Below, piece by piece: positions 7,429 through 15,796 of a stretch of 64,000 bases of DNA. A program made the position numbers and the translations under genes. The stretch spans positions 57,706 through 121,705 of the forward strand of contig CBFGXE010000006.1 in the NCBI GenBank assembly GCA_965652645.1, written 5' to 3'. Under the pieces are notes generated by a model. That model did not search any database, was not told where the DNA came from, and was given only the letters and a program-made list of their open reading frames with translations. Numbering within the stretch: the first letter of the stretch is position 1; each line of letters begins with the position of its first letter. This DNA comes from ZC4RG30 sp965652645 (lineage in GTDB: Bacteria > Pseudomonadota > Gammaproteobacteria > Steroidobacterales > Steroidobacteraceae).

Positions 7429-8442
7429 TCAACGCATCAGCTCCGGCAGATGCCGGGTCACGTTGCCGGCATAGATGCCCCTGAGTTCCTCGGCCGTATA
7501 GACCCTGGCCGCCTCCAGTCCCTGCACGTGGTCCAGGCAGGTACGGAAGGGAAAATCCGACCCGAAGACGATGTGGTCCGTGGACACCAGCTGCTTGAGA
7601 GCCTGTGAGGGAATGGCATGCGTGGACTGCGCGATGTCATAGAAGAACTTCGCTGCAGTGGCACGGAATCCCTCCGGGACCTGATTGCGTGCGGCACCGC
7701 GGTCGGCGCCCTCGAAACGCTCGATGAGGAAGGGCATGGTGCCGCCGGAGTGGCTCCAGATCATGCGCACCTCCGGGAAACGGCGTGCTGCGCCGCGGTA
7801 CACATAGCTGGAAATGGCACGCGTGGTGTCGGTGCCATATTCGATGAGGGTGTCGGCCACTTCCGGGATCAGCCGGGTGCAGCAGGTGGCGGTGTTCGGG
7901 TGCACATAGACGACTGCCTTGCGTCGGTTGAGTTCCTCGAACACCGGATCGAAACGCCTGTCCCCCAGCCAGTACTGGCCATAGCTGGTGAAGAGCCCCA
8001 CGCCGGGGGCCTTCAGCACGTCGTAGCCGTATTCGATCTCCTTCAATGCGGCATCCGGGTCGTCCATGGGCAGGGCAAGGAAGTAGCCGATGCGGCCCGG
8101 ATTGTCCGCGGCCAGCTTGGCGGCATCCTCGTTGATGCCACGCGCCAGGGTGCGGGCCCGCTCGCCGCTTTCCGGCACGCCGGGCGTGGTGACTGACAGC
8201 AGCGAGCGCGTGACGCCGGCGGCAGCCATGTCGTCCAGGTGCCTCTGCAGGCTCCAGGAAGCCATCGGGCCGGGCATGCCGAGGGCACGCAGCACATTGG
8301 GCTGGAAATGCGCATGGACGTCGACGATGCCGGGACCGCCCGCCCGGCGCGGCTCGGCGCCCGGCAGCAGCGATGGCGCGGCGGCGAGGGCGGACAGCCC
8401 GAGGATCATCCGGCGGCGCGAGAACTGGTGGGATTCCTTCAT
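7429..8442 (-). CDS. Tat-exported amidohydrolase (amidohydrolase_2/ACMSD-like)
   Basis: 337 residues. A Tat-type leader (FSRRRMILGLSALAAAPSLLPG) precedes a TIM-barrel amidohydrolase: VDVHAHF (H43, H45), VYVHPNT (about 182), SHSGGTMPF (about 240) and FGSDFPF (about 300) are the metal and catalytic positions of the ACMSD/gamma-resorcylate decarboxylase group. Relatives decarboxylate aromatic acids or hydrolyse lactones such as 2-pyrone-4,6-dicarboxylate. Export is unusual for that group, so the substrate may be bulky and handled in the periplasm. The ATG overlaps the stop of the MHS transporter (ATGA), showing translational coupling. Confidence 0.85.
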   Translation of the reverse strand: MKESHQFSRRRMILGLSALAAAPSLLPGAEPRRAGGPGIVDVHAHFQPNVLRALGMPGPMASWSLQRHLDDMAAAGVTRSLLSVTTPGVPESGERARTLARGINEDAAKLAADNPGRIGYFLALPMDDPDAALKEIEYGYDVLKAPGVGLFTSYGQYWLGDRRFDPVFEELNRRKAVVYVHPNTATCCTRLIPEVADTLIEYGTDTTRAISSYVYRGAARRFPEVRMIWSHSGGTMPFLIERFEGADRGAARNQVPEGFRATAAKFFYDIAQSTHAIPSQALKQLVSTDHIVFGSDFPFRTCLDHVQGLEAARVYTAEELRGIYAGNVTRHLPELMR

Positions 8443-10076
8443 GTGTGGCTCCTGGCAGCAGTCACAGTGTTCGGTCGGGCTTCGTGCAGGGGCACGCCGC
8501 GGGTCTCTGGCAGGAAGAGCAGCGCACAGACGATGCTCACCAGCGTGAATGCCAGCGGATAGAGCAGGCCGGCATTGATCTCGCCGCGCGCCGCCACGAG
8601 CGCGAAGGCGCTCACGGGAAGCAGGCCGCCGATCCAGCCGACGCCGATGTTGTAGGGCACCGAGAGCGCGGTGTAGCGCACCCGTGTCGGGAAAAGTTCC
8701 ACCAGTGCCGCCGCCTGGGGTCCGTAGAGTGCGGTGGAGGCCAGCATCAGCAGGAGCAGCACGCCGAGCAGGCCCAGCGGACGCGCGGTCTGGCGATCGG
8801 CCGCCTGGGGATAGCCCGCGGCATTAAGGGTGCTGCGCAGCAGGGCCGTATCGCCACCGGCGATCACCCGTGGACCAATGCGCACCTCGGTGGGCGTGCC
8901 CGGCGCCGCCGTTGCCTGGTGGTAGGGGATGCCGGCATCGGCCAGCGCCGTGCGCACCACGTCGCAATCCGACTGCAGTTTGCGGCGGCCCAGTGCGTCG
9001 AACTGCACGTGGCATTCGCCCGCCGGGGCCACCACCGTGACCGGCGAGGTTTCCACTGCGGCCAGCAGTCCCGGGTTGCCCCAGGCAGTCATGGCATTGA
9101 AGGCGGGGAAATACGCCACTACGGAGATCACCATGCCCAGCAGCATCACCGGCTTGCGTCCCCAGCGGTCCGACAGCCACCCGAAGAACACATAACCACC
9201 CGCCGACAGCAGCACGGCCACCATTACCAGCTCGTTGACCAGCCGCGGATCAACCTTCAGCACGCGCTCGAGGAAGAACTGCGCGTAGAAGTGGGCCGTG
9301 TACCACACCGCGCCCTGCGCCAGCAGGATGGCGAACAGGGCGATGAGCATGCGACGCAGGTTCTCGCCCCTGAATGCCTCGCGCACCGGCGCCGTCGCAG
9401 TGCGCATTTCCGCCTTGATCTTCTGGAACGCGGGGCTCTCGGACAGCCTGAGCCGGATCCACAGCGAGATGGCCAGCAGCACTGCCGACAACAGGAAGGG
9501 AATGCGCCACCCCCAGGCCTGGAAGGCTTCCTCGCCGAGCAGCGTGCGGGTGACGAGCACGACGCCCAGCGCCAGCAGCAGGCCCACCGAGGCCGTGGAC
9601 TGGATCCAGCCGGTGAGCAGGCCGCGCCGGGCGGGGTTCGCATGCTCGGCCACGTATACCGCCGCGCCGCCATATTCGCCGCCCAGGGCGAATCCCTGCA
9701 GGATCCGCAGCGCCACCAGCAGGATGGGTGCGGCAATGCCGATGGTTGCCGCGCCGGGCAGCAGGCCGATGGCCAGTGTCGACACACCCATCAGTGCGAT
9801 GGTCTGGATGAAGGCGCGCTTGCGGCCGTGGCGATCGCCGATGTGCCCGAACACCAGCGCGCCAAATGGCCGCACGATGAAACCGGCGGCGAAGGCGCCC
9901 AGGGTGAACAGGAACCCGGCGCTTTCGCTGCCGCTGGTGAAGACGCGCGAGATGATCGAAGCCAGGGTGCCGAAGATGAAGAAGTCATACCACTCGAAGG
10001 CCGTGCCGGCCGAGGAGGCGGCAACGACCAGCATGGGGCTCGCATCCGCCGGCGCCTGGACTTCGGCCGGAGCCAT
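8439..10076 (-). CDS. MHS-type MFS transporter with large loop insert
   Basis: 545 residues from the ATG at 10076 (2 bp after the upstream stop). Metabolite:H+ symporter subfamily features: FEWYDFFIFG in the first helix, FGHIGDRHGRKR (motif A), LQGFALGGEYGGAAVYVAEHA, and a second GWLSDRWGRKPV. Residues about 342-430 form a hydrophilic extra-membrane segment between helices in the C-terminal half, with two cysteines (ECHVQF, SDCDVV). I recall similar inserts in other proteobacterial MHS carriers, so this is a subfamily trait. It likely moves an organic acid or product across the inner membrane, next to the amidohydrolase with which it overlaps. Confidence 0.9.
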   Translation of the reverse strand: MAPAEVQAPADASPMLVVAASSAGTAFEWYDFFIFGTLASIISRVFTSGSESAGFLFTLGAFAAGFIVRPFGALVFGHIGDRHGRKRAFIQTIALMGVSTLAIGLLPGAATIGIAAPILLVALRILQGFALGGEYGGAAVYVAEHANPARRGLLTGWIQSTASVGLLLALGVVLVTRTLLGEEAFQAWGWRIPFLLSAVLLAISLWIRLRLSESPAFQKIKAEMRTATAPVREAFRGENLRRMLIALFAILLAQGAVWYTAHFYAQFFLERVLKVDPRLVNELVMVAVLLSAGGYVFFGWLSDRWGRKPVMLLGMVISVVAYFPAFNAMTAWGNPGLLAAVETSPVTVVAPAGECHVQFDALGRRKLQSDCDVVRTALADAGIPYHQATAAPGTPTEVRIGPRVIAGGDTALLRSTLNAAGYPQAADRQTARPLGLLGVLLLLMLASTALYGPQAAALVELFPTRVRYTALSVPYNIGVGWIGGLLPVSAFALVAARGEINAGLLYPLAFTLVSIVCALLFLPETRGVPLHEARPNTVTAARSHT

Positions 10077-10078
10077 GT

Positions 10079-11221
10079 TCAGCGCTTCGACTTCTTTTCC
10101 GAAGGAAAAGTGAGCTTGATGACCCGCCAGTTGTTCATGTCGGCGATGAACACGGTTTCCTCGGAGGGGCAGGCGATGGCATGCGCCCAGTTGAACTGGC
10201 CCAGCCTGCGTCCCGAGGAACCGAGCATGCCGAGGATCTTTCCGTCCAGCGTCATCTTGTAGAGCCGGCCCGGCTCGGCATCCATCACCCACAGGTATTG
10301 CGGGGTGGTGGGGGAGATGCAGATGGTCCAGGGTTCGGTCTGGTCGGGGCGAACCGAAGGATCAGCCGGCAGGTTGCCGAACACCGGATGGTGCGTCTTG
10401 TCGTAGGGGGCGTTCAGGAACAGGAACTTCAGGAAGTTGCCGTCGCGGTCGAACACCTGGATGCGGCGGTTGCCGCGGTCGGCAACGTAGATGTTGCCGT
10501 CGCGATCGGCCTGCAGGTTGTGGGGATTGTCGATGCTGTAGGGATTCTCGTCCGCATTGCGGCCGCCCTTGCCATACTTGCCCCAGGAGGTGATCCAGTC
10601 ACCATCCTTGTTGTACTTGGCGATGCGCGAGTTGACGTAGCCATCGCTCACGTAGATGTTGTCATCCTGGTCCCAGGCCACGTCGGTGGGGCCGCCCAGC
10701 CAGCCATCGACGGTGCGCGCCTCGGACTGCCTGGGATGCTCGATGTTCAGGGAGTCATAGCCCTCGGGGCGGCGGCCCAGGTTCATCAGCACCTTGCCGT
10801 CCGGATCGAACTTGATGACCGAGTCGGTGCCCTTGTCGACGATCCAGAGGTTGTCGTAGCGGTCGTAGCGGATGGAGTGGCCGTAACCGAGCGCATAGAC
10901 CCTGCGGCCGATCTCCTTGATGAACCTGCCCTTCTTGTCGAAGAGCAGGATCTCGGTGGTGGCATTGCCGTAGAGGGGGCCGGTGGTGGCGGAGCCCGGA
11001 TGATTGAGCACCGCCACCTGGCCCCTGGAATTCACCGCGACACCGAGCACTTCCCCCAGGTTCTCGCCCCGGGGCAGCTTGATGAAGTCCTCGGCCTTGA
11101 ACTCCATCAGCGGGACATTGCTGTTGTCCACCACGCTGGCTGCCGGGGCCTGCCCCGGCGATCCGGGGGAGAGGATCGCCAGGATGCAGGCCAGCAGGGA
11201 AGTGCTCGCTACGCGTTTCAT
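10079..11221 (-). CDS. Secreted NHL-repeat beta-propeller protein
   Basis: 380 residues from the ATG at 11221, the start that gives a signal peptide (MKRVASTSLLACILAILSPG). The mature part has NHL-type blades: GHSIRYDRYDNLWIVDKGTDSVIKFDPDGKV, PTDVAWDQDDNIYVSDGYVNSRIAKYNKDGDWI, NPHNLQADRDGNIYVADRGNRRIQVFDRDG and a closing HAIACPSEETVFIADMNNWRVIKL. Such six-bladed propellers are found in peptidylglycine lyase-like proteins and binding proteins; no catalytic residues can be assigned. It lies 8 bp after the TonB receptor gene and 2 bp before the MHS carrier, so it belongs to the receptor operon. A role in substrate binding or processing in the periplasm is inference. Confidence 0.85.
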   Translation of the reverse strand: MKRVASTSLLACILAILSPGSPGQAPAASVVDNSNVPLMEFKAEDFIKLPRGENLGEVLGVAVNSRGQVAVLNHPGSATTGPLYGNATTEILLFDKKGRFIKEIGRRVYALGYGHSIRYDRYDNLWIVDKGTDSVIKFDPDGKVLMNLGRRPEGYDSLNIEHPRQSEARTVDGWLGGPTDVAWDQDDNIYVSDGYVNSRIAKYNKDGDWITSWGKYGKGGRNADENPYSIDNPHNLQADRDGNIYVADRGNRRIQVFDRDGNFLKFLFLNAPYDKTHHPVFGNLPADPSVRPDQTEPWTICISPTTPQYLWVMDAEPGRLYKMTLDGKILGMLGSSGRRLGQFNWAHAIACPSEETVFIADMNNWRVIKLTFPSEKKSKR

Positions 11222-11229
11222 CTCACACC

Positions 11230-13857
11230 TCAGGGCCGCCAGGCCACCTGGATGCCGATCTGGCGCGGCGTGGGTGCGCCGATGACGCTGCCGAAGGTGT
11301 AGCTGCCGAACTCGCTGCACACGTCGTCAAGAGTCCAGTTGCAATTCGAGCGGCCGCCGGAGCGCCCCGCCTTCTTCTCGTCGGTGACGTTCAGCGCGAA
11401 CAGGTTCACGTCGAAGTGGTCACGCATGAATCCCAGGCGCAGGTTGATGCTCTTCTGGGCGGGAACCTTGCTGGAGTCCGGCGAATACTGCCCGGTGCCG
11501 GGAACGGCGGTCAGGTAGCTGTCGAACCAGCGGATGTCCGCACGCACATAGGAGCGCGCGAAGTCACCGAGGTTGAAGTCGTAGCGGATACCGGCATCCA
11601 GCGTCCACTCGGGCTGGAAGAACTTCTGGCCCTTCTGCGCGACCGTCAGGTCGTTGGTGAAGTCCCCCGGGCCGTGGGGGATGATCACGTCCGACCTGAT
11701 CTTGGCCCTGGTCTTGGTGATGGTGGCGTTGAGGGTCAGCGGGCGCACCGGCCGCAGCTGTCCCTCGATTTCAATGCCCTGGCTCCTCGCCTTGGGCACA
11801 TTGAATACCGCGCCATCACCCATGAACAGGTACTGCTGCATGTCCTTCCAGTCCAGCTGGTAGATCGCGGCGTTGACCTGGGCGCGGCCATCCCAGAACC
11901 CGGTCTTGGCGCCGATTTCATAGTTCCAGACGCTGTCCGAACCGTAGGTCCTCGGAAGGACTTCGGTGGTGAGGCCGTACTGACCCGCCAGGAAGCCGTC
12001 CGCCGCGGAGGTGAGCACCTGGTTCACGCCGCCGGCGCGGAAGCCCTTGGCGGCATTGGCATACACCAGGGTGGTGGGGGTGGCGAAGTACTGCAGGGAC
12101 AACTTGGGCGTGAACGGCGTTTCGGAAATGCGCCCGGTGATCGTCGCCTGGGCCGCCGAGCTGGTGCCGCCGTTGGGGCCGTAGTTGGACTGGATGTACG
12201 AGGTGGTCACGTGCGTGACGCGGGCGCCGGCGCTCAGGCGCCACTGGTCGGTGAACTTGTACGTCACGTCGGCGAACACGGCCTCCTCGGTGTCCCGGAT
12301 GGACTCGAAGATGTTGGAGAAGAAGCCATCGAAGGGAACCCCATAGCGCTGCTCGATGGTCATGCCGGAGAACTGCTGGAAACCCTCGTCACTGGTTTCG
12401 GCGTACTGCCTGACCCGCGCGCGCGCATTGGAGAGGAAGGCGCCGACCACATAGTTCAGGCGATTGCCCGGGGAATTTGCCAGGCGCACTTCCTGCGAGA
12501 ACACGTTGCGGCGGTTGTCGGTATTGGTGCGGATCAGGGCGCCCAGTCCCAGTCCGTCCGGCGTGGAGGTGATGTTGGGATTGAAGCCGGAGCCCGTGCC
12601 AACGGAGAAGGTCTGCCCGCCAGGCAGGATGACCCGCGCGGTGCCGGGGTGGACGTAGAAGGTAACCGGGAAGTTCTGCGGACTCTGCCCGCGGCTGGTG
12701 TCCTGCGTGAATGAAGTCGCGGCCGTCAGCGTGACGTCATCATTGAGTCTCCAGTTGAAGATGCTGCTGCCCAGTTGCATGTCGCTGCGGGTGGGAGTGC
12801 GCCCCAGCGCAAGCGACTGGAAGCGCTCCAGGTCGAAGGGCCCCACCGTGTAGCCAGGGGCGATGTACGCGCCGGGGTTTCCGGCGCAGGCCGCGGCGGG
12901 CAGCGTGGCCGGGGGGACCAGGAACGCGCGACCCTCCGGCGGCAGGACGTTCAGGATGTAGGGGACGTTGAAACACAGGTCATCGACCTCAAGCTGGCCA
13001 GACTCCGGGAGGTGGTAGGAGCTGCCAAGGCTGTGGATCTGGTCCCGCGACTTCATGAAGGAGACCGTCAGGTCCGTGTTTTCGCTGGGTGCCCAGGTGA
13101 GGGCGACGCGGCCCATGCGCACCTTGCCGTGGTTGGCGTCCTCGTCATAGACCGTCAGGTCGCGGTAGTCGGTGAGGTCGATGTAACCGCCGGTCTCGCG
13201 CGTGAACAGGCTGGCACGGAAGCCCAGCTTGTCCTCGATGATCGGGCCGCCGAAGGCCACGCCGAGTTCGTGGCTCGGGTCGCCGCCCTTGGTGGTCATC
13301 CACTGGCCACGGGCATAACCGGAATACTGGGTGAGGCTGGGCCTGGCCTGGATGTAGCGGATGGTGCCGCCCTCCGAGCCGCCGCCGAAGAGGGTGCCCT
13401 GGGGTCCGCGCAGCACCTCGACGCGTTCCAGGTCGAACAGTGGCGGCACGGGCGTGCCGTTCTGCGCGCCGAAGGATGCCGCGGAGCGCTTCGCCAGCGG
13501 GGTTTCATCCACATAGAAGCCGGTGGTTGCAGCCGTGCCGGTCTGCTGGCGGACGTTGCGGATGGCGAGGGTCACATTGCCCGAGGCCTGGCGTTCGGTG
13601 ATGCGCAGGCCGGGCACGAGGGCCTGCAGGTCGGCGATGTCCTGCACACCGCGCTGGTCCAGCGCCTCCTGTGTCCGGGCGGTCACTGCCACGGCAACAC
13701 GATTGACTGAGTCACTCTGCCGGGTGGCGGTCACCACCACTTCTTCAAGTACCTCGGAGTCGGCGTCGCTGGACTCGGCGGCCAGCACTGGCTGGACGGC
13801 AACGCCCAGCGCGGCAGTGGAGAGGATGACGCGAACGCTTCGACGGATCGAATGCAC
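11230..13857 (-). CDS. TonB-dependent outer-membrane receptor
   Basis: 875 residues. GTG start at 13857 with an AGGGGG site 8 bp upstream; signal peptide to about residue 26. The TonB box region VLEEVVVTATRQ is followed by the plug (DIADLQALVPGLRI, GFYVDETPL, FDLERVEVLRGPQGTLFGGGSEGGTIRYI) and a long series of beta-barrel strands typical of the Caulobacter-type receptors common in oligotrophic gammaproteobacteria. It imports a substrate across the outer membrane using TonB energy. The substrate is not an obvious siderophore or vitamin; the following genes (NHL propeller, MHS carrier, amidohydrolase) suggest an organic carbon source. Three candidate operators lie upstream, with a possible -10 (TATACA) between the first two. 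Confidence 0.93.
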   Translation of the reverse strand: MHSIRRSVRVILSTAALGVAVQPVLAAESSDADSEVLEEVVVTATRQSDSVNRVAVAVTARTQEALDQRGVQDIADLQALVPGLRITERQASGNVTLAIRNVRQQTGTAATTGFYVDETPLAKRSAASFGAQNGTPVPPLFDLERVEVLRGPQGTLFGGGSEGGTIRYIQARPSLTQYSGYARGQWMTTKGGDPSHELGVAFGGPIIEDKLGFRASLFTRETGGYIDLTDYRDLTVYDEDANHGKVRMGRVALTWAPSENTDLTVSFMKSRDQIHSLGSSYHLPESGQLEVDDLCFNVPYILNVLPPEGRAFLVPPATLPAAACAGNPGAYIAPGYTVGPFDLERFQSLALGRTPTRSDMQLGSSIFNWRLNDDVTLTAATSFTQDTSRGQSPQNFPVTFYVHPGTARVILPGGQTFSVGTGSGFNPNITSTPDGLGLGALIRTNTDNRRNVFSQEVRLANSPGNRLNYVVGAFLSNARARVRQYAETSDEGFQQFSGMTIEQRYGVPFDGFFSNIFESIRDTEEAVFADVTYKFTDQWRLSAGARVTHVTTSYIQSNYGPNGGTSSAAQATITGRISETPFTPKLSLQYFATPTTLVYANAAKGFRAGGVNQVLTSAADGFLAGQYGLTTEVLPRTYGSDSVWNYEIGAKTGFWDGRAQVNAAIYQLDWKDMQQYLFMGDGAVFNVPKARSQGIEIEGQLRPVRPLTLNATITKTRAKIRSDVIIPHGPGDFTNDLTVAQKGQKFFQPEWTLDAGIRYDFNLGDFARSYVRADIRWFDSYLTAVPGTGQYSPDSSKVPAQKSINLRLGFMRDHFDVNLFALNVTDEKKAGRSGGRSNCNWTLDDVCSEFGSYTFGSVIGAPTPRQIGIQVAWRP

Positions 13858-13913
13858 CTGGGCCCCCTATTGCGCGGATCTCGCGCGGCAGTATTTTTAT
13901 GACGCGCAGGAAT

Positions 13914-13933
13914 AATTCCTGCACATGGGAAAT
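13914..13933. promoter_or_regulatory. Candidate operator, AATTCC-N8-GGAAAT
   Basis: First of three sites before the TonB receptor, 56 bp from its GTG. Arms AATTCC and GGAAAT with an 8-nt spacer, one mismatch in the arms. It overlaps another perfect inverted repeat, GCAGGAAT-A-ATTCCTGC (13906-13922). A TATACA hexamer on the minus strand (13933-13938) sits at its upstream edge, the same arrangement as at 3550 and 7378. Confidence 0.5.
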
Positions 13934-13943
13934 GTATAGCACC

Positions 13944-13963
13944 AATTCCCGGGGTTGGGAATA
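13944..13963. promoter_or_regulatory. Candidate operator, AATTCC-N8-GGAATA
   Basis: Second site before the TonB receptor, its start exactly 30 bp from that of the previous one, that is about three helical turns and so on the same DNA face. Arms AATTCC/GGAATA with one mismatch at the outer base. On the minus strand it lies upstream of the candidate -10 and overlaps where a -35 would be. Confidence 0.5.
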
Positions 13964-13965
13964 AA

Positions 13966-13985
13966 AATTCCCGGGCGCAGGATTT
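13966..13985. promoter_or_regulatory. Weaker candidate operator, AATTCC-N8-GGATTT
   Basis: Third site in the array, with one internal mismatch in the right arm. The overlap between this and the previous site reads GGGAAT-AAAA-ATTCCC, itself an inverted repeat. Together the region 13909-13985 contains seven GGAAT/ATTCC-like half-sites. Confidence 0.35.
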
Positions 13986-14112
13986 TGACTGCACAACCTT
14001 GATAGGCGGCATAAGCAGCAACCGCCGCGGCGGTTATGACTTCGCCGCGTCGAGCAGCAACAAACCAGGGAGGAAGGCGGGACGGGCGGACGCCGTCCCG
14101 CAAAAAAGGATG

Positions 14113-14670
14113 CTAGTCGAGCCGGTAGAAGCGCACGATCACTTCATGGGGCGAACGCTCGCCCACGCCGACGAAGATGCTGCGGGTGAGCCACTGCAGC
14201 CCGGGGGCCGAAGTCTCGAACTTCGGCACCGTGCGGAAATACACCAGCGAGGGATCCACCACCTGCCCGGCGTTGAGCTTCTGCATCACCTCGGGTGGCG
14301 CATGGCGGATGCCCACGTTCTGCACGTAGATGATCTCGCCCTTGTCGGTGCGCAGCGTGTAGCGCGTGTCGAGTTCGGAGAATCCGTCGGGCTGGATCAG
14401 CTGCCAGTCGGCGCCGCTGTCGGGGACCACGATGCCATTGATCGAGGGACCGCGCATGGTGCCGCCGGTGATCGCCACGATGCGTCGCAGGCCATGGGGC
14501 ACCTCGCCGACCACCTGCGGATCGGCGACCTTCACCCGCAGCTCGAAGGCGAAGACCAGCGGCGGGGCTGGCGGGGCCTGCACCTGGGTGGATGCCTGCG
14601 CCGCGTGCAGCGGCGCGCCGGAAAGGCCGGCTGCAAGGCAGAGACCGGCAAGTACTACCTGGCGAATCAT
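14113..14670 (-). CDS. DUF3237 family protein, Sec-exported
   Basis: 185 residues; signal peptide MIRQVVLAGLCLAAGLSGAP and Ala-rich continuation to about residue 25, then the DUF3237 (UPF0311) domain: LVFAFELRVKV, AITGGTMRGPSINGIVVPDSGADWQLIQPDGFSELDTRYTLRT, GIRHAPPEVMQKLNAGQ, YFRTVPKFET, WLTRSIFVGVGER. The family forms a small beta-barrel of unknown function and occurs near aromatic and terpenoid catabolism genes. Two more DUF3237 genes (15797 and 16261) lie across the divergent promoter region. The gene is on the same strand as the TonB receptor but 255 bp upstream of it. The divergent gap to 14739 is 68 bp; a TATACT hexamer at 14708-14713 could serve as -10 for the rightward gene. Confidence 0.88.
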   Translation of the reverse strand: MIRQVVLAGLCLAAGLSGAPLHAAQASTQVQAPPAPPLVFAFELRVKVADPQVVGEVPHGLRRIVAITGGTMRGPSINGIVVPDSGADWQLIQPDGFSELDTRYTLRTDKGEIIYVQNVGIRHAPPEVMQKLNAGQVVDPSLVYFRTVPKFETSAPGLQWLTRSIFVGVGERSPHEVIVRFYRLD

Positions 14671-14738
14671 GGCCGAATGCTAGCGCAACCCGGCCGCAGC
14701 GGGGGCGTATACTCGGCAAGGGGACCGGGGGGAATCTG

Positions 14739-15788
14739 ATGCCATCGCTCCGCACGATTGCGGCGCTGCTCGCAGCGGCCGTCGCAACCAGCGCCGCCGC
14801 GCACCACAGCTTTGCGCCGCACTTCGACAGCCGCAAGCCGGTAAGCATTTCCGGCAAGGTCACGAAGTTCGATGGCCGCAATCCGCACAGCTACCTGCAC
14901 CTCCAGGCCGTGGACGAGAACGGCCGCACCCAGACCTACATCTGCGAGTCGCATGGCGTAACGCAGCTCACGCGCAACGGGGTCACCCCGGCCATCCTCA
15001 AGCCCGGCGCACAGCTGCGCATCGAGGGCTCACAGTCACGCAACGACCCGCATCGCTGCTTCTTCACCGACGTGTTCCTGCCCGACGGTCGCAGGCTCAA
15101 CGTGAACGGCGGCGGTGCGGCACCCGCGGCACCGCAGCGCACGGCCCGACGCGACATCTACGGCACCTGGCTGCTTGCGCCGTCGCCCGGCCGCAGCACC
15201 AGCGGGCCGCAGCCGATGATGCAATTCCTCACCGAGGCCGGCAAAGCCGCCGTGGCCGCCTATGACCCCTTCAGGGACGATCCCACCTTCCGCTGCAACC
15301 CGGTAGGCGTGCGCCGTGCCTGGGGCGCGCCCGGCACGCCGCTTTCGATCACCCGCGAGGGCAACCGCGTGATCATCCGCCACGAGTGGATGGACATCCG
15401 GCGCGTGGTACACCTCGACCAGCGGGAGCATCCCGCGGAAGGGCCGCGCAGCACGCTGGGTCATTCCATTGGTCATTTCGAGGGCGATACCCTGGTGATC
15501 CACACGGGCAACTACGCGCCCGGCGTGCTCAACCAGTATGTGGAGCAGGAAGGCCAGCCTACGCGCGGGCTGCTGCACTCCGCCGCGCTCACCACGATTG
15601 AGCGGCTGGGCTTCGATGCCGCCCGGCAGCGGCTGGTGGTGGAGATCACCCCGGATGACCGGCAGTTCTTCACCCGCGCATTCCCGTCTTCCACGCTGGA
15701 ATACGCGCCTTCGGACCTGAAAATCGAACCCTTCCAGTGCGCGCCCCGCGGCGTCGATGGCGCCGAGGTGAAGGACGGGTCGCGTTAG
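14739..15788 (+). CDS. Fusion of DUF6152-like and WEGDTLVV-family domains, secreted
   Basis: 349 residues from the ATG at 14739 (GGGGGAA upstream), which opens a signal peptide ending near residue 21. Directly after it comes the DUF6152 signature HHSFAPHFD, then GKVTKFDGRNPHSYLHL, and a diverged remainder to about 121. A short Ala/Pro linker (122-138) leads into DIYGTWLL and the second family: cysteine at about 186 (FRCNPVGV), RRVVHLDQREHPAEG, LGHSIGHFEGDTLVIHTGNY, TTIERLGF and a closing FQCAPRG. Elsewhere in the window the two families are separate neighbouring genes, so this fusion suggests that they act together. Function unknown. Followed 8 bp later by a DUF3237 gene. Confidence 0.85.
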   Translation: MPSLRTIAALLAAAVATSAAAHHSFAPHFDSRKPVSISGKVTKFDGRNPHSYLHLQAVDENGRTQTYICESHGVTQLTRNGVTPAILKPGAQLRIEGSQSRNDPHRCFFTDVFLPDGRRLNVNGGGAAPAAPQRTARRDIYGTWLLAPSPGRSTSGPQPMMQFLTEAGKAAVAAYDPFRDDPTFRCNPVGVRRAWGAPGTPLSITREGNRVIIRHEWMDIRRVVHLDQREHPAEGPRSTLGHSIGHFEGDTLVIHTGNYAPGVLNQYVEQEGQPTRGLLHSAALTTIERLGFDAARQRLVVEITPDDRQFFTRAFPSSTLEYAPSDLKIEPFQCAPRGVDGAEVKDGSR

Positions 15789-15796
15789 GAGCACAG

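Noticed and set aside
8373..10262. Long open frame (629 codons) on the plus strand opposite the MHS transporter
   Set aside because: Composition is Arg/Gln/His-rich low-complexity translation typical of an antisense frame in GC-rich DNA; the minus strand encodes a clear transporter over the same bases.
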